In this document: in pieces, positions 35,542 through 44,355 of the stretch
Numbering within the stretch: the first letter of the stretch is position 1
How the letters are laid out: each line of letters opens with the position of its first letter
Assembly: GCA_963770295.1 (NCBI GenBank)
Contig: CAVYPA010000015.1
Span: forward strand, 186,001-250,000
Direction: 5' to 3'
Origin: AWTP1-13 sp963770295
GTDB taxonomy: Bacteria; Pseudomonadota; Alphaproteobacteria; Rhizobiales; Hyphomicrobiaceae
Length of the DNA: 64,000 nt
The notes under the pieces: model-generated
Told to the model about the DNA's origin: nothing
Databases searched by the model: none
The model's input: the letters and a program-made list of their open reading frames with translations, nothing else
Made by a program: the position numbers and the translations under genes

Positions 35542-35630
35542 TCACCGGTCGATCCCATGCCCGGAAGCGAGGGAGCTGCGGACGCCAATTAAAGCTCCCA
35601 GGAGCGGGATGCGAGGGCTGCCCTTGCCTC

Positions 35631-36389
35631 CTAACCGTCCCGTCCACGCCAGCGGTCAATTCCCCATGACGGCTTAGGGCCTGCGGTGCGCGCGCGGCGT
35701 ACCTCGTTTCCCGCCGCTGCTCTCAGGTTCACAGGATCGAGGCCCGACAGCTGTTCCCAAACCACGTTTATCGGCATCACCAGCTCATGCTTCGCCCCGA
35801 TGAGATAGGGATAGGGTGACCGATCGTTGTTGTTCACCTCCCAACGTCCTTGAATACGTAGCCTGAGCACTTCGCCGACATAGGTTACGAGCTGATCGTA
35901 GAGTTCTTGCTGCGCCCGCTCGACGCCGATCCCTTCCACGTACTCGGAAAGGATATCGAAACTCTGATACGACAGGTCGAGGTCATGCTGCGTCCGCGCC
36001 ATCGTCGAACGAAGCTGATCGATCAAGGTGTCAATATTTGCGACCAGCTGGTGCTTCAGCGCCGAGTAGTAGGCCCAGTGGCTGACCGAGTTCCCGCGCC
36101 CATGCACATGCTCCTCGGAAACCCTCGCCCTCCATCGCACGAAGCGATGGAAGGCTTCGGCCGGATAAATGTCACCCTTTCCTCCCATGTTTGGGTCGGC
36201 CGGATCGAACACGAACAAGTAGCGTTCACCGTCAAGCTCGTACACAAGCGGCTGTTCCTTGAATCCCGTCGAGAACGTCTGCTCGAAGGTCGCGGCGAGA
36301 TCCGGACGGGGCCTCGCACCCGACACAATCAGCTCCCGGACCTGGCGGCGAGTCAGCCGGCGTTCGTTGAGGGTTTTCTTGCGACCCAT
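35631..36389 (-). CDS. Hypothetical protein
   Basis: The product is 252 residues, with no signal peptide or membrane segment. It starts MGRKKTLNERRLTRRQVRELI (basic), then has a beta-rich part (QPLVYELDGERYLFVFDPAD) and a largely helical C-terminal half (ALKHQLVANIDTLIDQLRST, DLSYQSFDILSEYVEGIG, ELYDQLVTYVGEVLRLRI). The composition is clearly that of a real protein. No family is recognised. It points toward the RND gene (convergent). No operon partner is visible and a strong Shine-Dalgarno was not found, so the start could lie a few codons away. Confidence 0.7.
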   Translation of the reverse strand: MGRKKTLNERRLTRRQVRELIVSGARPRPDLAATFEQTFSTGFKEQPLVYELDGERYLFVFDPADPNMGGKGDIYPAEAFHRFVRWRARVSEEHVHGRGNSVSHWAYYSALKHQLVANIDTLIDQLRSTMARTQHDLDLSYQSFDILSEYVEGIGVERAQQELYDQLVTYVGEVLRLRIQGRWEVNNNDRSPYPYLIGAKHELVMPINVVWEQLSGLDPVNLRAAAGNEVRRARTAGPKPSWGIDRWRGRDG

Positions 36390-37044
36390 CTGCGGGCACC
36401 TGGTTTTGTTGAACCGGGCAAAAGTGCAAGTCCGATCGACGATCCGTTTTTTATGCGAGGCGTCTTGGGCACCTCTATGGCGACCATGCGAAACAATCTA
36501 GGGTAGAGCGACGACGCAGACTGACGCCAACCCACCGCTGCCGCTGAAGCATGGCCACCGGCAAAACTGTCCTCGTCGACCCGGACACGGAATTGGTGGC
36601 GCACGAAACGGTTGCGCAGAAGAATGGGATAGACAAGCCAGAATGGCGCTGTCCAGCTGTCTGGCATCACGGTTCAGGCACGCCCGCGCTAAGGACGCTC
36701 GCGTGTCTACGCGGGCGCGCACGCAGGCACCCGATCAGGCTGAGGTTGTGGAAGCAGTCGCCGCGACGCCCGTCGTTCGGACCGAAGCGTTTTGTCCCCG
36801 GACCATCTCCTCGTAAGCGTGATGGGTCAGAGCCCGTGCATCTTTTTTTGGTTCGTGGACTTAGCCCAGAACATGCACCCGCCCGGAACATGCACTCCTC
36901 CTATTCGGTGTCGTCCGGCGGCCAACCTGATACTTCCAGGCCGAGATGCAGCCGCAAACCGGCCAGCATCAACTTGATCCCGTCCAGCGACTTGCGTCAA
37001 CGTGCGGGGCATGTCGCAGCACAAGCCGGGACTCTTGTCGACGC
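36390..37044. other. Intergenic region, no supported gene
   Basis: Open frames on both strands here lack ribosome-binding sites and protein-like composition. No repeat or clear RNA structure was recognised. Confidence 0.4.
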
Positions 37045-38535
37045 CTACTGTCCGGAAAGCCCCATGAAGGCCTCACTTTTCGTCACCGGCGCAGGGTTCC
37101 ACTTGCCGGTCAGGACCTCCGATCTAGGCGCGTAGAGCCGCATCAATAAATTGAACCCTCCTTTGGGTGCCGGCAGCCAGTTCGTCTCCTTGTCCTTGCC
37201 CGGGCTCTCGTTTTGGAAGTAGAGGGTCAGCGAACCGTCTGGGTCGTACTTGATTGGCATCCAGCTGCTCACCGCAAAGCGATTGAGCGGGTTTGCTACC
37301 TGATACCCCTCCGGATCGTAGAGCGTCACCGACCAGAAGGCATCGACTGGCGGGAGCGCACCCTTGTCGAAGTGGAGTGCGTATTTGTTGGCCCCATCGA
37401 GTGACCTTCCAGCCTGATCACCGAGGCTCATCGGATAGATCGCATCCTCGGGCACGTTCGCGCCCAGCGCCGATTGCGCGATGATGGCGCGTTTCAAATA
37501 ATAGTTGCCGTAGACACCCATCGTGTCGGTGTTCATCGACCAGTAGTTTGTGACGCGGGCAATGGTTGGGGTCTTCCACTCCATTAGTTTTTGCACCATC
37601 GCGGGGGCAGCCTCGAGCGCCGTCCTGACTGCGGGTGACGCCTTCTCTATGTCGAAGCTCTTGCCGGGCTCAATGCCGATGCGCTTCATCTGCGCAATGA
37701 TCGGCTCGTCGGTGAGGTGTGGCCGGTTGATCTTCAGAAGTTCCGCAGCGTAGGCGAAGAACTTGTCGCCCGGCATAGTGTCGACCTGTTTCTTGGGCGG
37801 CGTTCTCATGTCGACACTCTGGTCGGTCTTCACCTCGACAGCTCTTGGGGTCCTACCCCACTCGGACAGCGGCGTGATCTTGAAGCCCGCTTGGATTTCG
37901 TGGACCGCGTCGTAGTCGTGCGGTCCATCCGTCTTGGTTCGGCCAATGACCCAGACGTGAGACGTGGGCGCATTGATGCGCTGCGTTTCACGCGGAAGCC
38001 TGAACTCATCAATGAACCTGTCAATCAGATCAGGCCGCCAACCCGCCGGGGCGACAAGAAAATGCTGGGCTTCCGTTCCCGTGGTGCGCCAGCCAGGTGA
38101 AGCGAAGACGTCCGTCCACATGTCGAGCATGGGCAGCAGGTAGTAGCGCCCATGGGTGTCGGGCACCGAGACAACGACGGGCTCCTTGCTGAGGTCCAGC
38201 CAGGCAACCGAATAGAGCGTGTCGAAGTTGGGGCGTACGACCACTTTCAAAGTGGCCGGGGGATACTCGGTCAGGTTGTTGAAAGTGTTTGGAGGACCAA
38301 AACCCGGTTCCTTGCCCGCCGGGAGGTTGGTCATTTGCCTGCGCGTGAGGTCCATGATCACCAGCGGATAGAAGTAGAGATAGGCATCGGCGGCGATGGC
38401 GTTTGCCTCCTGATCGCTGATCGGTTTGGTCTGCGCAGCTGCGGGGCTCGACTGACCCGCCATGGCTCCTAGAGTGAGCACAGCAGACAGTGCGCAAGCA
38501 GTGGCTTGCTTCCGAAGGGTTCGCCGCTCAGCCAT
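37045..38535 (-). CDS. Exported DUF1254/DUF1214 protein (copy 2)
   Basis: The product is 496 residues. A Sec-type signal peptide ends QSSPAAAQ. DUF1254 covers about residues 50-180 (AIAADAYLYFYPLVIMDLTR, RPNFDTLYSVAWLDLSKEPV, DTHGRYYLLPMLDMWTDVF). DUF1214 is C-terminal (DAFWSVTLYDPEGYQVANPL, GSLTLYFQNESPGKDKETNW). AGAGGAG precedes the ATG. It is of the same family as 28134-29696 but differs in signal type and in the middle. The function of the family is unestablished; an exported enzyme or binding role is possible. It stands alone. Confidence 0.9.
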   Translation of the reverse strand: MAERRTLRKQATACALSAVLTLGAMAGQSSPAAAQTKPISDQEANAIAADAYLYFYPLVIMDLTRRQMTNLPAGKEPGFGPPNTFNNLTEYPPATLKVVVRPNFDTLYSVAWLDLSKEPVVVSVPDTHGRYYLLPMLDMWTDVFASPGWRTTGTEAQHFLVAPAGWRPDLIDRFIDEFRLPRETQRINAPTSHVWVIGRTKTDGPHDYDAVHEIQAGFKITPLSEWGRTPRAVEVKTDQSVDMRTPPKKQVDTMPGDKFFAYAAELLKINRPHLTDEPIIAQMKRIGIEPGKSFDIEKASPAVRTALEAAPAMVQKLMEWKTPTIARVTNYWSMNTDTMGVYGNYYLKRAIIAQSALGANVPEDAIYPMSLGDQAGRSLDGANKYALHFDKGALPPVDAFWSVTLYDPEGYQVANPLNRFAVSSWMPIKYDPDGSLTLYFQNESPGKDKETNWLPAPKGGFNLLMRLYAPRSEVLTGKWNPAPVTKSEAFMGLSGQ

Positions 38536-38756
38536 CTGGCTTCTCCTCTACAAACGCGAGCACGGAGCGTCCGCGCCCCCCGGCACGAGAAGCTCACCAA
38601 GCACTGACGATAGTTGAGGAGGCGGAGTGGGAGCATCCGGCGTAATGCCCATTTTCGACGGTGGCGGCTCCCCTTAGCACTTTGGGTGGTGACGGCTCTC
38701 TTCGAACTCGGCTGCGGCGCTCCTGAAAAGGGCATGTCTGTTGCTGATGCTGTGGC

Positions 38757-38815
38757 GGGTGCGCCGTGAGACCGGCAGAGTAGACGGTGCAAGTCCGTCA
38801 CGGTGAAGGCAAACT
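38757..38815 (+). ncRNA. Possible 5' fragment of a group II intron RNA
   Basis: GGGTGCGCCGTGAGACCGGC is followed by the hairpin GACGG-TGCAAGT-CCGTC and then ACGGTGAAGGC. A 'gtgcg' start and a loop with GTGCAAGTCC resemble, from memory, the 5' domain of bacterial group II introns. There is no reverse transcriptase nearby. The hairpin is real; the identification is weak. Confidence 0.25.
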
Positions 38816-38868
38816 CAGTCAGTATCGTTTCCGCGCGTCGCGTTCTTTGCCCCGGCGCGTGACGGTCC

Positions 38869-40302
38869 TCAAGCTGCTCCAGACTTCCAGCGCCAGGCCA
38901 GGAAAGCCAGCACCAGAGCGACACCGATCAAATCAGCGAGAGTACTCGGGTAGAATAGGGCCGCGGCCGCGACGTACAAATAGATGCGTCCGGGCCATCC
39001 CATCGGTCCCGGCAGATAGCCGATCGAGCCGCCTGAGATAGCGACGATCGCCGCCCAGCTGATCGCCACGTGGTAGGCGATGGCCGGTGCCGTTCCATGC
39101 AGCATAAGCTCAGGTCGGTATACCATCATGAACGGGATGAAGAACACTGCGCCGGCGATGCGCAACGCCTGGCCTGCTACCTTCCAGAAATTCTCGCCGA
39201 CGATGGTGGCCGCCGCGTAGACGGAAGCGCAAACCGGCGGAGTAATGGCCGAGAGGATGGCAAAATAGAAGATGAACAGATGGGCGGTGAGCGGCTGCAG
39301 GCCTAACTTGATCAGGGCCGGGGCGGCGACGGAAGCCGTCAGCAGATAGGACGCTGTGGTCGGCACATCCATGCCGAGCATGATGCACAGAAGCGCTGAG
39401 ATCAGCAGGACGCCAACGAGATAATCCCCGCCGAACCCGAGCAGAAGCTGGGAAAACTTGACGCCGAGGCCGGAGGCCGAAAGGACGGTAACTAGCAGCG
39501 ACGCCGACGCCAGCAATACGGCGATCACGATGACGCCCTTGCCGCCGTCGATGAGCCCCTCCCAGATCTTGCCGCCCAATTGGAGGCATTCTCGGCCGAT
39601 ATCGCCAGAGCGGCCCTGCTGCACGCATAGAACCACCCGGCACAGCACGGCGAGGGCCACCATCACGAGTGTCGCCGCCCCGCCGGCCAGGGTCGGCGTG
39701 TAGCCCGAGAAGAGCATCCAGGCGAGCAATAGTAGCGGGCCGAAAGCAGGCAGGGCCTCCATGGACAGAAAGACGTCCTGGGCGCGCGGAATGTCGACGC
39801 GCGGCATGGGGTTGAGGCCGTTCGCGCGTGCGTAGCAGTCGATGCTGAAGTAGATCGCGCTGAAATAGAGGATCGCCGGGATCGCGGCCGCGATCGCAAC
39901 CGAGGCATAGGAGATATTGAGCAGCTCGGCCATGATGAATGCGCCAGCGCCCATTACCGGGGGCATGATCTGGCCACCCGCCGACGCGCTGGCCTCGATG
40001 CCGGCGGCAAAATCCCGACGGTAGCCTGCGCGGATCATGGTCGGGATAGTGATGGTCCCGACCGACATCACGTTGGCAACCGCGGACCCGGAGATGGTGC
40101 CGAACAGGGCCGAGGTGACTACCGCGACTTTAGCAGGTCCGCCGAACGTTCGGCCGGCCACCAGGGTGGCGGCGCGCATGAAGACATTGCCGGCGCCGAT
40201 AGCCATCAACAGCGAGCCAAAGATGACATAAATGGCGACGACGCGGGTGCCGATGTCCGCCATCATGCCAAACAGACCCTGCGTCGAGGCATAGAGCGTC
40301 AT
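38869..40302 (-). CDS. TRAP transporter large permease (fused type), N-terminus missing
   Basis: The product is 477 residues and almost wholly membrane helices. It matches the DctM-like 12-TM part of TAXI-type fused TRAP permeases: FGTISGSAVANVMSVGTITI, ASASAGGQIMPPVMGAGAF, LLCIMLGMDVPTTASYLLTA and ILSAITPPVCASVYAAATI are signature loops. Fused family members usually have some 620-700 residues, with an additional N-terminal DctQ-like part. Here the open frame starts at MTLYASTQGLFGMMADIG, so about 200 residues are absent, and a LysR gene lies 29 bp upstream instead. No TAXI binding protein is adjacent. It is probably a truncated, inactive remnant, although a stand-alone DctM role cannot be ruled out. 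Confidence 0.8.
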   Translation of the reverse strand: MTLYASTQGLFGMMADIGTRVVAIYVIFGSLLMAIGAGNVFMRAATLVAGRTFGGPAKVAVVTSALFGTISGSAVANVMSVGTITIPTMIRAGYRRDFAAGIEASASAGGQIMPPVMGAGAFIMAELLNISYASVAIAAAIPAILYFSAIYFSIDCYARANGLNPMPRVDIPRAQDVFLSMEALPAFGPLLLLAWMLFSGYTPTLAGGAATLVMVALAVLCRVVLCVQQGRSGDIGRECLQLGGKIWEGLIDGGKGVIVIAVLLASASLLVTVLSASGLGVKFSQLLLGFGGDYLVGVLLISALLCIMLGMDVPTTASYLLTASVAAPALIKLGLQPLTAHLFIFYFAILSAITPPVCASVYAAATIVGENFWKVAGQALRIAGAVFFIPFMMVYRPELMLHGTAPAIAYHVAISWAAIVAISGGSIGYLPGPMGWPGRIYLYVAAAALFYPSTLADLIGVALVLAFLAWRWKSGAA

Positions 40303-40331
40303 CGCCGCCGCAGAAGAGGACAGTCGCCGAA

Positions 40332-41240
40332 TTACGAGTGAATTGCGCGCAGGCGGCTCAGCGCCGGTGCCGCGAGGTCAACAAAGGCGCGAACTGTTCT
40401 GGGCATATATCGTGTGGTCGGAACGACGAGATAAACGGGCCACGCTGGCGGCTCGAATTCCTCGAGTAGCCGTACTAGGGCCCCCGACGCAAAATCATCC
40501 GACACCTGATAGGAAAGCGTCCGGCCAATCCCCCGTCCAGCTTTCACGGCAACAAGCACTGCTTCTATTTCGGTGGCCATGAACCTCGGACTGAGACGCA
40601 CAGCTTTGCCACGTCCGGAATTTTGAAAGCGCCACTCCAATGGAGAAGGGCGATGCAATTCGTAGACGATATCGTGCTTGATTAGATCCCTCGGTGTGCG
40701 CGGACGGCCGCGCCGAGCGACATAGCCGGGACTTGCAAACAGTACCCAGCGCACTTGACCTAGGCGGCGCCGAATGAACCCCGATTCCATGAGCGGACCC
40801 ATCCGAACTGCGACGTCGAGACCCTCTTCGACCAAGTCAAGATTGCGATTTGTCAGGACGAGTTCAGCTCGAACGCCCGGATGCGCATCGAGAAAACTTG
40901 CTATGAGCGGAGCAATATGCCAGCGACCGAACAGGGATGGTGCAGTCACTCGCAGGACACCATCTAACGGCGCATCTTGCCCCTCTCTACCTCTGCGAGT
41001 CGCTTGTTCGTAGTCGGCCAGAAGCTGTCGGGCGGATGCAGCGAGACGCCGGCCCGCCGCGGTCGGCGCCAATCGGCGAGTTGTTCGCTGAAGAAGACGA
41101 GCGCCGACACGCGCCTCAAGGGCTGCCAGCGACCGCGTCATTGCCGGAGGTGAACGACGCAACTGACGAGCGGCTCCAGCGAGGCTGCCGGCCTCAAGAA
41201 TGGTCGTTAGCACAAGCAATTCGTCGAGACGGTCCACCAT
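40332..41240 (-). CDS. LysR-family transcriptional regulator
   Basis: The product is 302 residues. A winged helix-turn-helix at residues 1-62 (ELLVLTTILEAGSLAGAARQL then RSPPAMTRSLAALEARVGARLL) is followed by the LysR effector-binding domain (DGVLRVTAPSLFGRWHIAPL, LDVAVRMGPLMESGFIRRRL, VKAGRGIGRTLSYQVSDDF). The branch resembles CrgA/AaeR-like regulators. The effector is unknown. A palindrome with T-N11-A symmetry lies 12 bp upstream of its ATG (41252-41266), followed by a third half-site, which suggests autoregulation and possibly control of the divergent mddA. Its stop lies 29 bp from the truncated TRAP gene. Confidence 0.93.
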   Translation of the reverse strand: MVDRLDELLVLTTILEAGSLAGAARQLRRSPPAMTRSLAALEARVGARLLQRTTRRLAPTAAGRRLAASARQLLADYEQATRRGREGQDAPLDGVLRVTAPSLFGRWHIAPLIASFLDAHPGVRAELVLTNRNLDLVEEGLDVAVRMGPLMESGFIRRRLGQVRWVLFASPGYVARRGRPRTPRDLIKHDIVYELHRPSPLEWRFQNSGRGKAVRLSPRFMATEIEAVLVAVKAGRGIGRTLSYQVSDDFASGALVRLLEEFEPPAWPVYLVVPTTRYMPRTVRAFVDLAAPALSRLRAIHS

Positions 41241-41251
41241 GGAGCAACTCT

Positions 41252-41280
41252 TCCACTAAGTGGAATGGTGACTTCCACTC
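41252..41280. promoter_or_regulatory. LysR-type binding site (palindrome plus extra half-site)
   Basis: TTCCACT-A-AGTGGAA at 41252-41266 is a perfect 7-bp inverted repeat, and TTCCACT recurs at 41274-41280. The core has the T-N11-A form typical of LysR-family sites. It lies just upstream of lysR on the minus strand, so it probably serves as recognition site for autoregulation. Confidence 0.65.
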
Positions 41281-41574
41281 TATCGCTCTTTGCCGCATGG
41301 GCCGCAAGAATTATGAGAGCAAAGGCGGACCGAAACGGTCGATCCAGACAATGAGGCGGCGCCCGTCCGGCGACGCGGGTCCCACCGATAGCAGCCTAGG
41401 GAGAGGAGAAACGCCTCATGGCAACCTGGACGCCCGATCCAAGCTTTTAGACGCCTGCCAACGTCACTGCGTTTCGATCCTGCCCGCAAGACGCCGGATG
41501 CCAATGGCCTACGAGCGGCGCGCGAAGCGTGAAGGGACATCCCAGTCACTCGGACTTGCGAAGGAGAGATACCG

Positions 41575-42309
41575 ATGCGACCAATTCTTGCACTCGTCTA
41601 TGGCGCCGCGGCCTATGTCGTGTTCCTCGGCACAATTCTGTATGCAATCGGCTTCGTTTCCGGTTTCGTGGTGCCAAAGACGATCAACTCCGGCTCGATC
41701 GGGCCGATTGGCGAGGCGCTTGTCATCAACGTGCTGCTCCTATCGCTATTCGCCGTGCAGCATAGCGTCATGGCGAGAAAGCCATTCAAGCGCTGGTGGA
41801 CGCAGATCGTCCCTGCCCCGATCGAACGCAGCACCTACGTGCTTCTCGCCAGCCTGGCGCTCATCCTGGTGTTCTGGCAATGGCGGCCGATCCCGACGAT
41901 CGTCTGGCAGGTCAGCGAGCCCACGATGGCCATGGCCCTGCTGGGGCTCTCGCTCTTCGGGTGGTGCATCGTGTTTCTCAGCACCTTCCTGATCAACCAC
42001 TTCGAGTTGTTCGGCGTGCAGCAGGTCGTGCTCAATCTGCGCGGCCGGGTCGCGGCCGAGCCGCGTTTAAAGACACCCCTGCTCTACAGAGTGGTCCGGC
42101 ATCCGCTCTATCTCGGCTTCATCATCGCGTTCTGGGCGACGCCGGCAATGACCACAGGTCATCTGCTCTTCGCGACCGTCACCACGGCGTACATCCTGGT
42201 TGCCATCGCCCTCGAGGAGCGCGACCTGATGGAACTCTTCGGTGACGAGTACAGGAAATATCGTCAGCGCGTCGCGATGCTGGTGCCGTTCTGGTGGAAA
42301 TCATCGTGA
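41575..42309 (+). CDS. mddA: Methanethiol S-methyltransferase-like membrane protein (MddA)
   Basis: The product is 244 residues with about five membrane helices, of the isoprenylcysteine methyltransferase/NnrU-like superfamily. It closely matches from memory the MddA pattern: FAVQHSVMARKPFKRWWT, PIERSTYVLLASLAL, FWQWRPIPTIVW, LSTFLINHFELFGVQQV, then the SAM-binding region YRVVRHPLYLGFIIAFWATP and ALEERDLMELFGDEYRKYRQ. MddA transfers a methyl group from S-adenosylmethionine to methanethiol, giving dimethyl sulfide, in the inner membrane. AAGGAGAG precedes the ATG. The LysR gene is divergent at 335 bp. The exact substrate is inferred from similarity only. Confidence 0.82.
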   Translation: MRPILALVYGAAAYVVFLGTILYAIGFVSGFVVPKTINSGSIGPIGEALVINVLLLSLFAVQHSVMARKPFKRWWTQIVPAPIERSTYVLLASLALILVFWQWRPIPTIVWQVSEPTMAMALLGLSLFGWCIVFLSTFLINHFELFGVQQVVLNLRGRVAAEPRLKTPLLYRVVRHPLYLGFIIAFWATPAMTTGHLLFATVTTAYILVAIALEERDLMELFGDEYRKYRQRVAMLVPFWWKSS

Positions 42310-42832
42310 GTCTCAGAGGGACATAGCGCTCGGTGGCACCGGCAAGCCGTCATTGAGCTCCGGTGCGACGGACAACCCTCAAGTTCGGCGGCGGACGGCG
42401 ACGACGTCTATCCCCTGGGGTTGTGCAACGAGCCAAGGCGCTCAGGCACTCGTCCTGCAAGGGAGACCATCATGGCGACCCTCTAGATCTCTCTCATCCG
42501 TGTCTCGCTTGCGACCTGATCGTTCGCTGGCATGGCACACTTTGCCGTGAGCGATCAGGCCAAGGCAGGCAAGGGAATCACGGCGGCCAGCTCTGGAACC
42601 TACAAAGCGAGCCCCATCGTCCGTGGCCATGGCGCTGCCAGGCGCATTTCAACAAGCAAACTGACCTTGTCCGCGGCGTTCCGAGGCGAACCCCTCAGGT
42701 CTTGGGTGTGGTCCTGGCACCCTGCCTATCCGCGACCTGCTTGCGCCAAGCGGATGGATCTTGTCCTCTTGCTCTGCAACTCTGCAGACTAGGCACCCGC
42801 GTGTGCGACGCGGCCCGCAGTGGGAGGAAGGC
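42310..42832. other. Intergenic region, no supported gene
   Basis: Frames on both strands look like chance. A strong ribosome-binding site for the next gene lies at its right end (GGGAGGAAGGC). Confidence 0.4.
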
Positions 42833-43657
42833 ATGCACAAACTTCTTTCTTCTCCTTTGTTTGGTTCCCTGCTCATTGTCGCTTTCCTGCTTCTCGCCGG
42901 CAGACCAGGCTTCGCTCAAGGCAATACCGTTCAGCCTGACGTTCTGCGAGACTTGGCTGCATCCGGCAAGCTGCGCGCGGCGATTAACTTCGGCAATCAG
43001 GTGCTGGCGCAGCGCGGCGTCGGCGGCGAACCCGAGGGCATCAGCGCCGATCTCTCTCGCGAACTCGCGCGGCGGCTCGGTGTGCCGCTGGAGTTCGTGA
43101 GCTTCGAGGCCGCCGGCAAGGTCTTCGAGGCGGCCAAGACTGGCGCCTGGGACATTGCCTTCGTAGCGATCGAGCCGGTGCGCTCCGGCGAAATCGAGTT
43201 CACCGCGCCCTATGTGCTCATCGAAGGCACATATATGGTATCGAAGGATTCGCCTCTGAACGAGGTCGCCGACGTCGACAAGTCGGGCGTGCGCATCGCG
43301 GTCGGGCTCAGCTCGGCCTACGACCTCTATCTCACTCGTACGCTGAAGAACGCGACAATCGTGCGCGCCAAGACGGGCGGTGGGCGCGCCATGATCGAGC
43401 TGTTCCTCAATGACAAGCTCGAGGCGGCGGCCGGTGTGCGCCAGCAGCTCGAGAGCTATGCCAAGACCAATTCCAAGATGCGGGTAATGGAAGGCCGCTT
43501 CATGGAAATCCAGCAAGCAATGGGCACACCCAAGGGCCGCACGGCGGGCGCGGGTTATCTGAGCACATTCGTGGAGGACGTGAAGGCTTCGGGCTTTGTC
43601 GCCGACGCACTCAAGCGCAGCAAGCAGTCGGCCGTGGTGCCGCCGCGGGCGCAGTGA
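42833..43657 (+). CDS. Periplasmic amino-acid-type substrate-binding protein, orphan
   Basis: The product is 274 residues. A signal peptide (LLIVAFLLLAGRPGFAQG) is followed by an SBP_bac_3 fold: GKLRAAINFGNQVLAQRG, GISADLSRELARRLGVPLEF, a FDIAF-like WDIAFVAIEPVRSGEIEFTA and ASGFVADALKRS near the end. The family carries amino acids or other small polar solutes to an ABC permease. No permease or ATPase gene accompanies it, so it must share an unlinked transporter or act as a sensor partner. GGGAGGAAGGC precedes the ATG, which fixes the start. The bound ligand is unknown. Confidence 0.85.
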   Translation: MHKLLSSPLFGSLLIVAFLLLAGRPGFAQGNTVQPDVLRDLAASGKLRAAINFGNQVLAQRGVGGEPEGISADLSRELARRLGVPLEFVSFEAAGKVFEAAKTGAWDIAFVAIEPVRSGEIEFTAPYVLIEGTYMVSKDSPLNEVADVDKSGVRIAVGLSSAYDLYLTRTLKNATIVRAKTGGGRAMIELFLNDKLEAAAGVRQQLESYAKTNSKMRVMEGRFMEIQQAMGTPKGRTAGAGYLSTFVEDVKASGFVADALKRSKQSAVVPPRAQ

Positions 43658-43829
43658 GAACCGGCTGACGCCTCTTCGTGTGCAGATCCCTCACGCGTGC
43701 ATGAGGGTGGGTACCAGGTATAAAGCCGACGGCAAGCCGTGTGGCGCCGAGGACGGCCACAAGAGACATCAGAGCCGGTTCAGCCAATGCTCCGCCAGGC
43801 TTTGCTCGGGGAGACCCGCGATGGGCAAC

Positions 43830-44241
43830 GGGCATTGGCAGTTGGAAGGCAGCGCAGCTGGTGAGCGGACGCCCGGCGCGAACGCGTTCGTGCTGGCGCT
43901 GGACGAGGTGTTGGGAACCGGTGCTTCCTGCATCAAGAGGGGCGAGCACTCATTTGCTGACCCTGCGCGGCTTGAGGCATTGTTGAAAGGTGCCAGGTTT
44001 GGCGCGGTCGAGGTGCAAACGGTCGTGCAGAAGATCGCTTTCCCGTCCGCGCTCGACTACGTGAGGTTCCAACTCTTCGCCACGTCCATGACTGTCTTGC
44101 TAAAGGCGGCCCGAACGGCAAGCAACTATCGCATCGGTCGCGTCCAAGACCACAGCGTTGTCGACCCCAGAGATGCACGACGGCGGCAAATTTGTATTTC
44201 CACAGGAGGCGTATGTCGCCGTCGCACGTAGCGCTCGCTGA
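43830..44241 (+). pseudogene. Relic of a SAM-dependent methyltransferase (C-terminal part)
   Basis: The plus-strand reading NAFVLALDEVLGTG, then EHSFADPARLEALLKGARF, VEVQTVVQKIAFPSALDYV and RFQLFATSM is like the C-terminal half of a class-I SAM methyltransferase (accessory domain after the Rossmann fold). After a frame change the end reads MHDGGKFVFPQEAYVAVARS with a stop at 44241, also typical of such proteins. The N-terminal SAM-binding half is missing. Frame breaks and missing core mean it is not functional. Confidence 0.5.
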
Positions 44242-44355
44242 CCATGACCCTAGTGGCACACAGCGACCATCCGTGCTGCGCGCGGAGCCGCACTGGGGTT
44301 TTATCTGATACATCGGGAAGTCTTTGCGACAACCGAGTTCTGACCTTAGCCGAAG

